Source of the DNA: Benincasa hispida
Taxonomy: Eukaryota > Streptophyta > Magnoliopsida > Cucurbitales > Cucurbitaceae
Length of the DNA: 64,000 nt
Direction of reading: 5' to 3'
Assembly (NCBI RefSeq): GCF_009727055.1
Contig: NC_052353.1
Coordinates: 46,993,326-47,057,325, forward strand
The stretch's first letter is position 1. Each line of letters starts with the position of its first letter. The notes beneath the pieces were generated by a model. It made no database searches. It was not told the DNA's origin and saw only the letters and a program-made list of their open reading frames with translations. A program made the position numbers and the translations under genes. Of the stretch, positions 10,124-21,277 are shown piece by piece.

Positions 10124-12097
10124 GCTGAAATTTGAAACAAATTCTTATTAGTGAATTTCAACTAAATCCAGATCAAGTTTTAGCAAAAAGTAATAGTGTA
10201 CCCATAATCATTACTTTTGCAACAATACTATAGTGAGTCAAAATAAGTGCTACCGAGGGGCAGTCAAATATTCCTTCACTAAAGCAAAACATTCTTGACT
10301 GAATATTGTCTCCAAAATAACTCCTATTCCAATAGTCATTTAGTTATCGTTTTTGGTCAGAAACTACTAACACTTAGTAATTCTATAAGATTTACCCTCC
10401 ATTTTCAAACTTCAGAGGTCGGCCCCAACGATACTACCGAATTGGAGAGTCAAGGTTGGGAATGGACCTAAGAAATTCTACCATTTTGGAGTTTGAGTTG
10501 TTTTGAATCCTATGTTACAACCTCCGAGGGGATAATCGTTGTTAAACGACTATCAAGGGTCGCCTGAAGCTAACCAACAGACACAACATAGGAATTTCAC
10601 GGTCCAAACCAAACGGAAGAGATTGCAGGATATGTTGACACATTTATTCACCCGCTTACTACAAACACTTTCCAAATGGAGGTCACTTTCAAGGTGACAC
10701 GAAGTATTGCACGGATCTCACGATGTGAACTCTTGAGGGACATGAGAGTTAAGAACAACATATCTTATATGTTATTAATCACCCACTGAAGTGTTCTAAC
10801 ATTTGTTTGGGTATATATTTACTCAGGTTTGTTCCGGCTAATTAAAAAAATTAAGTCTAGGGGTTTATCCAAGTATAACGACTATATTTGGATTTAACCT
10901 ACGATGTCTAAGTGATAAACTAGTTTTAAAACCTTACACTGCTCACGTGTGCTTATAAAATCGGTTAACAACGCTCAATTATTCAGCCATAATCCTCATG
11001 TAGGAGGTGTTCCATAGACCATCAACTTAAATACCCTCAGCCTTACGAAGGATTACATACCGGTTGTGTTTGTAGCCGAAGTTTTATAAGATAACGACCT
11101 ATTTTAACTATCAAAACAAGTGGTTAACTACGTGAGCATGCAACTTATCTTTGTTATGGATTTTAAATATCTAACCCAATTTTATAACAACTTATAAAAC
11201 TTTAGACATGCATTGCATTCATAACAAATATTAGATATCTCATGATTTAATATATCACTCATATTAAAACAATTGAAACCCTAAACATGCATACTACATA
11301 TTATAACACCTTATAACATACTTTCAATGCATGTAACATGCTTCCTATGGTTGGATTTTAAATCTACATGGCATACTATATGCACATACAATATTTATTT
11401 AATTATAACATAAATCACCTGCATAAATAATTAAACACTAACTAATATGGTTGAGCTTTGGCATTTTCAAGCAAATAAAGGTCTAAATAAATACATAAAA
11501 CAATAAAATTTTGCTCCAAAACACTTTTGGACCGCTCTAATCACCCCGAACAGACTCAAACCTCTTGAACCGGACCTCCAATGCTCAAAATTGGGGTGAA
11601 CAAAGCTTAATCAGGTCGAATCGTTTCTCTTTGACCTAAATCAGCTGGACTGGTTCACTTGGACCGTCGATTTGGGCTCGCGCATGCATATTGGGCTGGG
11701 ATGAACAGTATCGCAACGTTGCATCCCAGCGTTGCAATGCCATGGGATGTTTTTCATGATTTTGGGATAAAACGAAGAACAACGTCGTGATGCTTCAAGC
11801 ACAGCATCATGACGTTGCAAGGTACTGGCTGAAACTTCAGTTTTCTGCTGTTGATCTCCGTTGCTTCTTTCTTTAATTACATCTTAATTTCAACTCTAAT
11901 GACTAAAATTGAATGACAAACTCTTAAGCACACATTAAGGACTATTAATCAAGAGCCAATTACTAGAATTACAACATAATTAAAGAGAATTTAATGGCAA
12001 AACTAAAAAAGAAAAACCATATCAGTTCACCATTTTCATACAACTTATGAAAAACACCCACCAAGCCAAAATTAACTCGATCGAATTCCTAAATGAT
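10124..12097 (-). mobile_element. Element C leader region
   Basis: Almost 2 kb with no coding signal. Read on the minus strand it repeats the leader landmarks of B in the same order: just after the primer site an A+T stretch and 'catatggtttttc'-like text, a G+C-rich part (11690-11830) with 'gttgcatcccagcgttgcaatg', 'gttccggctaatt' (10831, plus strand), the 'cacgatgtgaactcttgagg' block, and the pre-gag block with 'gaggggcagtcaaatattcc'. The extra middle part (10870-11460) is shared with element A (220-900) but absent from B. Confidence 0.8.
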
Positions 12098-12109
12098 GCT
12101 TTGATACCA
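12098..12109 (-). other. Element C primer-binding site
   Basis: GCTTTGATACCA on the + strand, which is TGGTATCAAAGC on the coding strand; one change from the initiator tRNA-Met site. It lies two bases from the LTR end at 12112. Confidence 0.9.
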
Positions 12110-12111
12110 AT

Positions 12112-13519
12112 TATTAGTTTAAAGAAACACACAGCGGAAGAAAACAGGATCATTAAGTATTCTAATTCTTCAATTTTGGCTTCAAATTAAGCATGCTCAT
12201 AGGATATCAAGAGGGTTTCGAACATACCTTTGAAAAAGATTTAGCTGCAATCTTCTCCAATTCTTGTCGTGGACTACCACTAGAGCTTTCTTACTATCCT
12301 CTGAGAGCCTTGAATTGTGGGACTCAAAACAAGCTAAAATTAGGGAAAAAGAGGAGAGGTTCACTGGTTCATCACAATTGAAGACCTTCTTTAACCTTCA
12401 GACATCTTCAACAATATAATATAAATTGCAGGACCATTTCCACTCAAATCTGAGTGATTTATACTCAGAATTCATGCAAGAACTCATTGCCTGAAGTAAT
12501 TCTAGCTCCTACTTCAATTTGAGCTATAATTTGGGAGTTGAATCATGAGTAAGGTAGTTGCTTGTTAGTGGGAAAATCCCACATTTGAGATTTTTCAAAA
12601 ATTGAATTAAACTTCATTTTTTTTTTATCAAATTAATGTTAAATTTATATCAATTTTTAATTTCAAAAATGACAAATCAATTTAATTTGAATTTTCTTAA
12701 AATTCAATTTTAATTTAATTTTTCAAAAATTAAATTAAACAAAAATTGATTTTAATTAATTAAAAAAATTAATTAATTCTATTAATTTAATATCAAATAT
12801 TAAATTAATTTATTACTAATTCCACCACCATGAATCCCTATTCATGAAATTAATAGTTAAATCATATTTAAATATTCATCGATTCTCCAATTTCATTTAA
12901 TTCCATAATTAAACGTGTAATTATATCATATATAATTACTAATTCCCTTAATTCAAATTTGAATGATTCAAATTAACTTATTATGCTATTCTAAGACTTA
13001 TTCGGTTTGTGAACTAGTAGGGGGACCTAATGAACCTACATATTATGGATTCCAACGATCCGAGATTAATTGGCTAAACTTTTTACACCGAATTAACCCC
13101 TAATTCGTTAACTACCGAGTCATTCCACTAAAGCCAAGTAGTTGCACTTCCCTCACTGTCGATATATTGTGTCCACTCGGTATAATCATGATTAGTAAGT
13201 TAACCCTTTATAGGTTGTTCGTAATAACGGCTGGGTCAAATGGTTGTTTTACCCCTGAGATTACCTCTTGTTCCTTAAGTCCCATTGATCCTCTAATGAA
13301 CAATTGGTTTTTGATCCAATCATTAAACCGAGTCCCTCTCGGGTCTATGAGAGGGTGGGGCCCCTTATTCAAGACCCAAAGTCAACAGTTAAGGAAACAA
13401 CCTCTCTACTATTCCTGAAAGCGGGTAGGAGTGAATTCCTTATTGCACCCTATATCCCCAGCTGTCTACCTGGTCTTACCCTTGAAATAGGAGGCTTATT
13501 GAGCCAGCGCTATTGAGCC
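12112..13519 (-). repeat. Element C 5' LTR, proximal part
   Basis: Begins (LTR 3' end) TATTAGTTTAAAGAAAC next to the primer site and runs to the solo LTR S1. The last five bases, GAGCC (13515-13519), are the target duplicated by S1. It contains the conserved A+T palindrome near 12790 and the 'ccctctcgggtctatgag' block near 13335. The sequence continues at 15362. Confidence 0.88.
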
Positions 13520-15361
13520 TATGAGGTTTTATGTCCTAAAACTCGTAGTTTGTAAAATGATGAACATTTTCTATAATCAATATACTTATTATTGATTTCA
13601 TAAATTGTATGAAAGTCTAAATCCAATAAACTAAGACCCATGACTATTTCATAAGTACTTGAACGTTATGTGGAGACATAAGAGTGGATCATGTTCGAGT
13701 AAATAGTCAAAATGATCTATGGTACATGAATAAAGTTGGGTACCTTATCCTGGTAACACCATTGGATGCGACCTACTCTGTAGTTGTTACAAAGAGTTGT
13801 AAAGTGCTACATACGATGTGATCCTAATTCGTACATGTTATGACATGAGGAGTGGGGGCGTCCTATGCAATGAGTTTGTATAAGATTGGACCAAGAAATA
13901 AGCCACTTTTACTTTATAATGCTATTTACTATATAAGATTGACTATTTCACCTAGATGACCTAGGTAACTGGATCTTAATCCTGAGCAAACTATGAACTT
14001 CTGTTTATTCGAGATTACCCCTAAATTTGCATCGGTGAGGGTTTAGCTCAATAGTGCCAACTCAATAAGACTCCCATTTCAGGGGTAAGACCTAATAGAT
14101 AGCTGGGGACATAGGGTGCAAGAAAGAGTTCACGCCTACCCGATTTAGGGATAGGAGAAAGGTTGTTCTGACAAGTACTGAATCCAGGTCTTGAACAAGG
14201 GGCCCCACCGTTTCACTGGGTTGAGAGAGTTTGGTTTAGTGATTGGACCACAAACCAGTTATTCATTAGAAGATTGGTAGGAACTTGAGGAATAAGACGT
14301 AATCTCGGGGGTAAAACAAATATTTGACCCAGCCGTTATTACGAACAACCTGTGAAGGGTCGACGTGCTGATTATGGTTCAATCATGCGGACATAATATG
14401 TGAGGAGAGTGCAACTATGGGCTTTAGTGGAGTGACCCATTAGTTAACGAATGAGGATTAATTTGGTCTAATGAGTTTAACCAATTAATCTCGGATCGTT
14501 GGAGTCCATGATCTGTAGGTCTGCGAGGTCCCCCTACTAGCTCTAGAATAGCGTGATAAGTTAATTTGAAACGTTCAAATTAGAATTAAGGGAACTAGTA
14601 ATTATATGAGACATAGTTACGTATTTAATTTTAAAATTAAACGAAATAGGAGAATTTATATTTAAATATGATTTAAATATATAAAGATGGATGTGTGTAA
14701 AAATTAATTTAATATTTGATATTAAATTAATTAAGTTTTATTTAAAAACTAATTTATGAAATTAATTTTATTTTTAAGTTTTAAAATCAAAATGGATTTT
14801 GTAAATATAAAATTTTGATTTTGTGATAAAATTAGAAAATTAAAAAATAAACACAAAATGGAAAAACCACGTTTTCCATTATCCATCTTTTACTTGCTCA
14901 CACAAAAGCCATCAACATTGTCTTGTGTTACTCCAAGCATGAGCTGCAACTCATGCAACTCTCTCCCTTGCATGTTGATCTTCAATATATTTAAGAGTTT
15001 GGAGTGAATTTCGGACATGCAATCAAGAGATAATTTTAGAGAAAATTCGTATTGAAGAAAGGGTTCTACAATAAGATTGCTGCTGTGAACAATTCTCCTT
15101 CATCCCTTGATTCAAGCTTGTTTGAGTTCCACAACTCAATCTGGAGCACTAAGAGAATATTGGGAAAGATCTTGAGGTGGTCTGCAACAAGATTCGGAGA
15201 AGATTGCAGCTGGAGAATTAGCTTTGAAGAGGTTCTACAAGAGGTATGTCATGAAACTCACTTGTTTTCTGCAAGAGCATGCTTTATATTTTGTCAAAAT
15301 TAAGGAATTAGAGTGCTTAAATGATCCTTATTGCTTCCGCTGTTGCGAATACATTCCTACA
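13520..15361 (+). mobile_element. S1: solo Angela-type LTR (1842 bp)
   Basis: A complete + strand LTR, from TATGAGGTTTTATGTCC to CGAATACATTCCTACA, with no internal region. It is flanked by perfect GAGCC direct repeats (13515-13519 and 15362-15366). Removing it and one repeat restores the LTR text of element C ('ctattgagccaaccctc'). A solo LTR forms when the two LTRs of an inserted element recombine. It is the youngest event of this nest. Confidence 0.92.
14702..14732. other. Perfect 14-bp inverted repeat in S1 LTR
   Basis: AATTAATTTAATAT, spacer TTG, ATATTAAATTAATT. The same palindrome, with small changes, sits at the equivalent LTR position near 2960, 12790, 16680, 21910 and 24230. Confidence 0.9.
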
Positions 15362-15676
15362 GAGCCAACCCTCACCTATGCAAATCTAAGGATAATCCCG
15401 AATAAACAAGAGTTCATAGTTAGCTCAGGATTAAGGTTAAGTTACCTAGGTCATCACTTTGAAATAGTCAGTCTCAAAGAGTAAACAACATTATAAAGTA
15501 AGAGTGACTTATTTCTTGATCCGATCTTATGCAAACTTATTGCACAAGAGGCCCCCACTCCTTATGTCACCACATGAACGAATCAAGATCACTTCGTTTG
15601 TAGTATTTTACAACTCCTTGTAACAACTAAAAAGTGGGTCGCATATGATAGTATTACCAGAATAAGGCACCCAACT
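15362..15676 (-). repeat. Element C 5' LTR, distal part
   Basis: Continues the LTR after S1, from the second GAGCC copy through 'aaccctcacctatgcaaatc' and 'agttagctcaggattaagg' to 'aataaggcacccaac'. About 195 bp at the LTR start are missing compared with the LTR end at 6491-6697. Between 15677 and 15700 lies a short mixed stretch ('tttgtaacaactacatatcc') before LTR B starts, probably filler at a deletion junction. Confidence 0.85.
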
Positions 15677-15700
15677 TTGTAACAACTACATATCCATCTT

Positions 15701-17358
15701 TATGCGGCCTACTCCATAGTTGTTACAATGAGTTGTAAAGTGCTAGAAACGAAGTGATCCTGAGTTGTTCATGTGGTGACATGAGAAGTGGGGGCATCCT
15801 GTTCAATGAGTTTGCATAAGATCAGACCAAGAAATAAGTCACTTTTACTTTTTAACGTTGTTTACTGTTTAAGACTGACTATTTCATAGTGATGACATAG
15901 GTAACTTAACTTTAATCCTGGGCTAACTATGAACTCTTGTTTATTCGAGATTATCCTTAGATTTGCATAGGTGAGGGTTGGCTCAACAAACCTCCCATTT
16001 TAGGGGTAAGATTGGGTAGATAACTGGAGACATAGGGTGCAAGATGGAATTACTCCTACCCTCTTTTAGGGATAGTAGAGAGATTGATCCTTTAGTGCTT
16101 AATCCGGGTCTTAAATAAGGGGCTCCACCCTCCATTGGCCCGAGAGGGATTCTGTTTGTTGATTGGAGCATAAACAAATTGTCCATTAGAGAATCAGTGG
16201 AATTTAAGAAACAAGAGGTAATCTCAAGCGTAAAACAGCTATTGACCCGGTCGTTATTACACATAACCTGTGAAGGGTTAATTTACTAATCATGGTTATA
16301 TCGAGTGGACATAATATATCTACAGTGAAGGGAGTACAACTACTAAGTTTTAGTGGAGTGACCCGGTAGTTAACGAATTGGGGTTAATTCGGTGTAACTA
16401 TAGCCAATTAATCTCAGATCATTGGAGCCATGATCTGTAGATCCGTTAGGTCCCCTTACTAGCTCACAAACAGAATTAGTCTTAGAATAGCGTGATAAAT
16501 TAATTTGAAATGTTCAAATTTGAATTAAGGGCATTAGTAATTATATTTGATATAATTGCACATCTAATTATAGAATTAAGCGAAATTGGAGAATCGATTA
16601 ATATTTAAATATGATTAAAAATATTAATTTTATGAATAGGAATTCATGGTGGTGGAATTGGTGTTAAGTTAGTTTAATATTTGATATTAAATTAATGGAG
16701 TTAATTAAAATTTTTAACTAATTATTGATTTTAGAAAAATTAATTTTTGGTAAAATTAATAAATTGCAGTGTAATTATAAAATTAAAACTTAAAGTTGGG
16801 TTTTGATTTTGGAAATATTTTTCAAAATTAAAGAAAAATGCCGATTTTTCAAAATCCCAAAATGTGGGATATTTCACTTTGAAGACCTAGCACCTTAGTC
16901 ATTGTCCACCATTAAATTCTACCTCAAATCTCAAGAAGGAGGTGTGTGTTGTTGATGCAATTTGGTTGCATGTTATTCTTGCATAATACAAACTTTATCT
17001 CAGCTGAATTCAGGCATGCAAATGAGTGTTTTTTTGTTGAAAAACTTAGAATAAAGAAATCTCTTATTTTTCAGAAAACCAGTCTCCTTCTTCCTCTTAA
17101 TTCCCTAAGATTTCATCTTGTTTTGAATCCCACAACTCAATCTAAGGTTCTTAGAGGATAGTAGGGAAGCTCTAGTGGTGGTTCACAACTAGAAGAAGGG
17201 AGAATTGCAGCTGAATTTCATTGAAGAAGAAGATCTTTAAAGGTATATATGAAACCCTCTTTTCATTTAATGAGCATGTTGATTTTAAAGCTAAAATTGA
17301 TGAATTAGAGTACTTAATGATTCTGTTTTCTTCCACTGCATGTTTATAGAATCTAATA
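15701..17358 (+). repeat. Element B 3' LTR, first ~270 bp lost
   Basis: Starts inside the LTR at 'tatgcggcctactcc' (equivalent to 1982 in the 5' LTR) and runs to 'agaatctaata' at 17358, followed by the TCCTC target repeat and gag of element A. By eye it stays alignable with 1709-3638 over its whole length, with many substitutions and small gaps, so B is an old insertion. Confidence 0.88.
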
Positions 17359-18045
17359 TCCTCAACTACCCGTTCCTGGAGCATCTCAAAATGTTTGAGA
17401 TGCATATGAAAGATGGGTTAAGACAAATGAAAAGACTCGAGCGTACATCTTGGCCAGCTTATCTCAAGTTTTGGCCAAGAAGCACGAAACCATGGTCATT
17501 GCATGACAAATCATGGATTCGTAGAGGGAGGTGTATGGACAATAGTCCACCCAACTTCAACATGGTACTCTTAAATGAAAGAAAGGCCTCTGTTCAAGAA
17601 CATGTTTTGAACATGATGGTCCATATTAACGTGGCTGATTTGAATGGTTATGTCATCGGCGAAGCCAGTCAGGTTAGCGTACTCCTGGAGACTTTACTTG
17701 AGAGTTTCCTCCAGTTCCATAGTAACATTGTTATGAACAAGCTAAACTACAACTTGACCACCCTCTAATTAGGTACAGACTTATCAGTCCTTGATGAAAG
17801 TAAATGAGCAAAAGGGAGAGGAAAATGTTTCCATTTCCTCAAATAAGTTTCACAAAGTTCGACCTCCGAATAAAGTTTGTACTTTCTTCTTCTGGCACCA
17901 AAAGGTGGAAGAAAAAGAAGGGATATTAGGGGAAAGCTAACCCTGGTGTGACCCAGAGGGGACAGAAAGGCCAAGGTTGTTAAAGAAATATTCTTCCATT
18001 GCACCTAAAAGGAACACTGGAAAAGGAATTGTCCCAAGTATCTGG
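17359..18045 (+). pseudogene. gag: Element A gag, C-terminal part with decayed zinc knuckle
   Basis: Resumes the gag reading cut at 1708. The frame reads PQLPVPGASQNV, then a stop, then AYERWVKTNEKTRAYILASL and KKHETMVIA. After a gap and frameshift come ASVQEHVLNMMVHINVADL, SQVSVLLETLLESFLQF and NKLNYNLTTL, then a stop at 17766. Further down (about 17985-18045) FFHCT, a stop, then KEHWKRNCPKYL is a CCHC zinc knuckle whose first Cys is Phe. Compared with B and F the alpha-helical body is complete but broken by stops. Confidence 0.87.
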
Positions 18046-18079
18046 TAGAAAATAGGACAACCAAATAAAGTAAATATGA

Positions 18080-18320
18080 TTTACTAGTACTAAAAACTTG
18101 CTTAGTGGAGAATGATGATTCAGCTTGGATAATTGATTCAAACGCCACTAATCATGTTTGTTCTTTTTTTTTTTTTTTTTTTCAGGGAATTAGTTCTTGG
18201 CAGCAGCTCAGGACTAGTGAGATGACTATGCGTGTTGGAACAAGGCAAGTCATCTCAGCTGTAGTAGTGGGGGCCTTTGATTACTTTTACAAAAATCATA
18301 TTTATTAATAAATAATGAGT
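18080..18320 (+). pseudogene. pol: Element A protease remnant with poly-T slip
   Basis: The frame reads ENDDSAWIIDSNATNHVCS. The active-site motif DSGATNH has become DSNATNH, losing the glycine after Asp-Ser. A run of about 20 T (18163-18182) interrupts the text right after it; related copies have only a short phenylalanine codon run there. After it ISSWQQLRTSEMTMRVGTRQV continues the protease. Confidence 0.8.
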
Positions 18321-19520
18321 AAATGGTTCTTAATTTACAAAGGAACCTGATTTTTGTAAAATGTCTGATTGAACAAAACTATTCTATAAATTTTAATGTA
18401 AATAAAGCGTTTGTTTACAAGAATGGTACTTTTATTTGTTTAATAAACTTAGAAATTAATCTTTATGTGATAAGGCCATTAGCATCTAAGACCCTTCTTA
18501 ATACTGAAATGTTTAGAACTACAATAACTCAAAATAAAAGACAAAAAGTTTCTCTTAAAGAGAATACCCAACTTTGGCACCTAAGATTAGGTCACATAAA
18601 TCTCAATAAGATGGAAAGGTTGGTTAAGAATGAACTTCTAAGCGAGTTAGAAGATAATTCTATACCATTATGTGAGTCATGCCTTGAAGGCAAAATGACT
18701 AAAAGACCTTTTACTGAAAAAGGTTATAGAGCAAAAAAATCCTTGGAACTTGTACACTCGGACCTTTGTGGTCCTATGAATGTTAAGGTAAGAAGAGGGT
18801 TTGAATATTTCATCTCTTTTATAGATGATCATTCTAGGTATGGGTATGTTTACCTAATGCAACACAAGTTTAAAGCTCTTGAAAATTTCAAGGAGTACAA
18901 GATTGAAATTGAGACTTCATTAGGTAAAACAATTAAGACACTTCGAACTGATCGAGGTGGAAAGTATATGAATTTACGATTCTAAGAATATTTGATAGAA
19001 TATGGAGTCATATCCCAAGTTTCGGCATCTGGTACACCTCAGCTGAATGTTGTATCAGAAAGGAGAAATTGAATCTTGTTGGACATGGTTCGTCTATGAT
19101 GAGTTATGCTCATTTACTTGGCTCGTTTTGGGGTTATGCAGTACAAACTGCAACTTATATTTTGAATTGTGTTCCATCCAAAACTTTTTCTAAAACACCT
19201 TTAGAATTACTGAATGATCGTAAATGAAGTTTACACCATTTCAATATATGGGATTGCGCAGCACACGTGCTTAAGACTAATCCTAAGAAATTGGAACCTC
19301 ATTTAAAACTATGCCTATTTGTAGGTTACCCCATGGGAACAAGAGATAGTTACTTCTATGATCATAAAGATAATAAAGTGTTTATGTTGACAAACATTAC
19401 ATTTTTAGAAGAGGATCACATTAAGGAGCATAAGTCACGCAGTAAGATAGCGTTGAATGAACTTTCTAACGAAACTACTAAAACTTCAACAAGAGTTGTT
19501 GAAGAACCTAGTATATAAAT
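18321..19520 (+). pseudogene. pol: Element A integrase remnant
   Basis: An open stretch of 220 codons (18323-18985) holds the pre-integrase zinc region (LWHLRLGHINLNKMERL and LPLCESCLEG-type CxxC) and core text LELVHSDLCGPMNVKVRRG, FISFIDDHSRYGYVYLM and TLRTDRGGKYM, so two catalytic Asp residues are present. A stop follows at 18983. Beyond it are degraded pieces with the third-acid region (VVSERRN), then SFWGYAVQTATYILNCVPSK, and 19267-19518 KLCLFVGYPMGTRDSYFYD ending ITFLEEDHIKEH. It would be the strand-transfer enzyme; it is split by stops. Confidence 0.87.
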
Positions 19521-21210
19521 AAAACTTGTTAATATCGGTTCATCTAGTCAGTCATATCCAACTCAACTATAGAGGAAGCCTCAACATAGTGGGAGGGTTG
19601 CGAACCCACCTATTCATTAAATGGGTCTAACAGAAACCTTAACCATCATATCTGATGACAATGTTGAGGATCCATTGTTTTATAAACAGGCATTGAAGAA
19701 TGTGGAATAAGATAAATGGGTCAAAGCCATGGATCTCGAAATGGAGTCTATGTACTTCAATTCAGTCTGTGACCTTGTAGATCAACATGATGAGGTTAAA
19801 CCTATAGGTTGCAAGTGGATCTACGAGAGAAAATGAGGTGCAGATGGTAAGGTTTAGACTTTTAATGCTAGATTGATGGCAATGAGTTACCTAAATTGAG
19901 GAAGCTGACTATGAGAAAACTTTCTCACCTGTTTCCATGTTAAATTCTACTTGGATACTCCAGTCCGTTGTGACATATTATGACTATGAGATTTGGCAGA
20001 TGAATGTAAAGACTACTCTCTCAATGGCAATCTTAAGGAGACCATCTATATGCAACAACCAGAGGAATTCATTTTCCATGGTCGAGAGCAAAAGGTTTAC
20101 AAGCTTAATCGGTCCACTTATAGACTGAAACACGCTTCTTGCTTTTGAAATATAATATTTGTATTGCGATCGTCTTATGGTTTTGATCAAAATGTTGATG
20201 AGCCTTGTGTTTACAAGAAAATCATCAACAATTTAGTAGTTTTCTTAGCGTTGTACATGGATAATATCCTATTCATTGAGAATAATGTAGGTCTATAGAC
20301 AGATATAAAACAGCAATTACCGGCCTAATTTAAATTGAAAGATTTGGGAGAGGTGCAGTTTGTTCTAGGAATCCAAATCTTCAAGGATCGTAAGAATAAA
20401 ATGCTGGCCTTATCTCAAACATTATATATTGACAAGATGCTTGTCAAATATTCGATGCAGAATTCCAAGAGAGGTTTATTACCTTTTAGGCATGAAATTA
20501 TTTTGTCTAAGAAACAGTGTCCTAAGATATCTTAAGAAATTGAGAAGATGAGATAGATCCACTATGCATTGGTTGTTGGTAGCTTGACATTTGCTATAGA
20601 GTGGGATAATCGGTAGATATCAGTCTAATCCAGGATTAGACCACTAGACAACAGTTAAAACCATCCTCAAGTATATTAAGAGAACGAGAGAATACATACT
20701 TGTGTATGGGTTTAAGAATTTGATCCCTACAGAATACACTGAATATTATTTTCGGATTGATAAGGATTATAGGAAATCCATTTGAGGATCAATGTTCACT
20801 GTTAACAAGTGAGTTGTAGTTTGAGGAGCACTGAGCAAGGTTACATAGCTGACTCTACCATGAAGGCAGAGTATGTAGCGGTTTGTGAAACTACCAAAGA
20901 GGCCGTGTGGCTCAGGAAGTTTCTAATTGATCTTTACGTCGTTCCAGACATGTCAAAGCTCATCACCTGTTATTATGATAATAGCGGTGCTATGGCTAAT
21001 TCCAAGCAGCCTATGAGCCACAAACATGAAAATCATATAGAGTCTAAATATCATCTCATCCAATAGATTATGCATCAGCGAAAAGCGATCATCACAAAGA
21101 TCACTTTGGAGCACATGTTGTTGATTCATTTACAAAATGTCCTCATAGCTAAAGTGTTCGAGGGTTACCGGGAAAGTATAGGTCTACGAGACGGGTCTCA
21201 TCTAGTTTAA
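19521..21210 (+). pseudogene. pol: Element A reverse transcriptase-RNase H remnant
   Basis: Order: MGLTETLTIISDDN (19620), KAMDLEMESMYFNSV, VKPIGCKWIYERK, a decayed palm region, then LYMDNILFIENNVG near 20255 where YVDD is YMDN, KDLGEVQFVLGIQIFKDRK, SKRGLLPFRHEI, KTILKYIKRTREYILVY-like text, STMKAEYVAVCETTKEAVWL (RNase H glutamate region), CYYDNSGAMANSKQPMSHK and HIESKYHLIQ. The pol end is legible to about 21210. Many stops. No polypurine tract or 3' LTR of A follows; an inverted LTR starts at 21278. Confidence 0.85.
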
Positions 21211-21277
21211 GGCAAGTGAGAGATTTTTACTCATTGCGTAATGTATGCCCTAGTTTCTTATTTTTGTGTACTGTACC

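Larger units (their letters stand above)
6022..15676 (-). mobile_element. Element C: Angela-like copia, minus strand, lacking most of gag
   Basis: Order along the + strand: 3' LTR remnant 6022-6697, polypurine tract, RNaseH-RT, IN, PR, short gag, leader, primer site 12098-12109, 5' LTR 12112-13519 continuing at 15362-15676. It sits inside element B, between B's gag and B's 3' LTR. Both outer ends are truncated: the 3' LTR keeps only its first ~680 bp and the 5' LTR lacks about its first 195 bp, so no target duplication survives. Its 5' LTR was later split by S1. Confidence 0.87.
1709..17358 (+). mobile_element. Element B: Angela-like copia inserted in gag of element A
   Basis: Boundaries: 5' LTR 1709-3638 and 3' LTR remnant 15701-17358, flanked by the 5-bp direct repeat TCCTC (1704-1708 and 17359-17363). 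Joining the flanks restores the gag text of element A. The two LTRs share subfamily-specific wording (for example 'gaagacctagcacc' and 'ctccttcttcctc') not seen together elsewhere, as expected for one element. Inside remain a primer site, leader and most of gag. The rest of B's pol is gone, replaced by element C and deletions. B is younger than A and older than C and S1. Confidence 0.88.

Noticed and set aside
12193..12381. Short frame near the C 5' LTR, considered as a small protein
   Set aside because: Matches the LTR non-coding end shared by all family copies.
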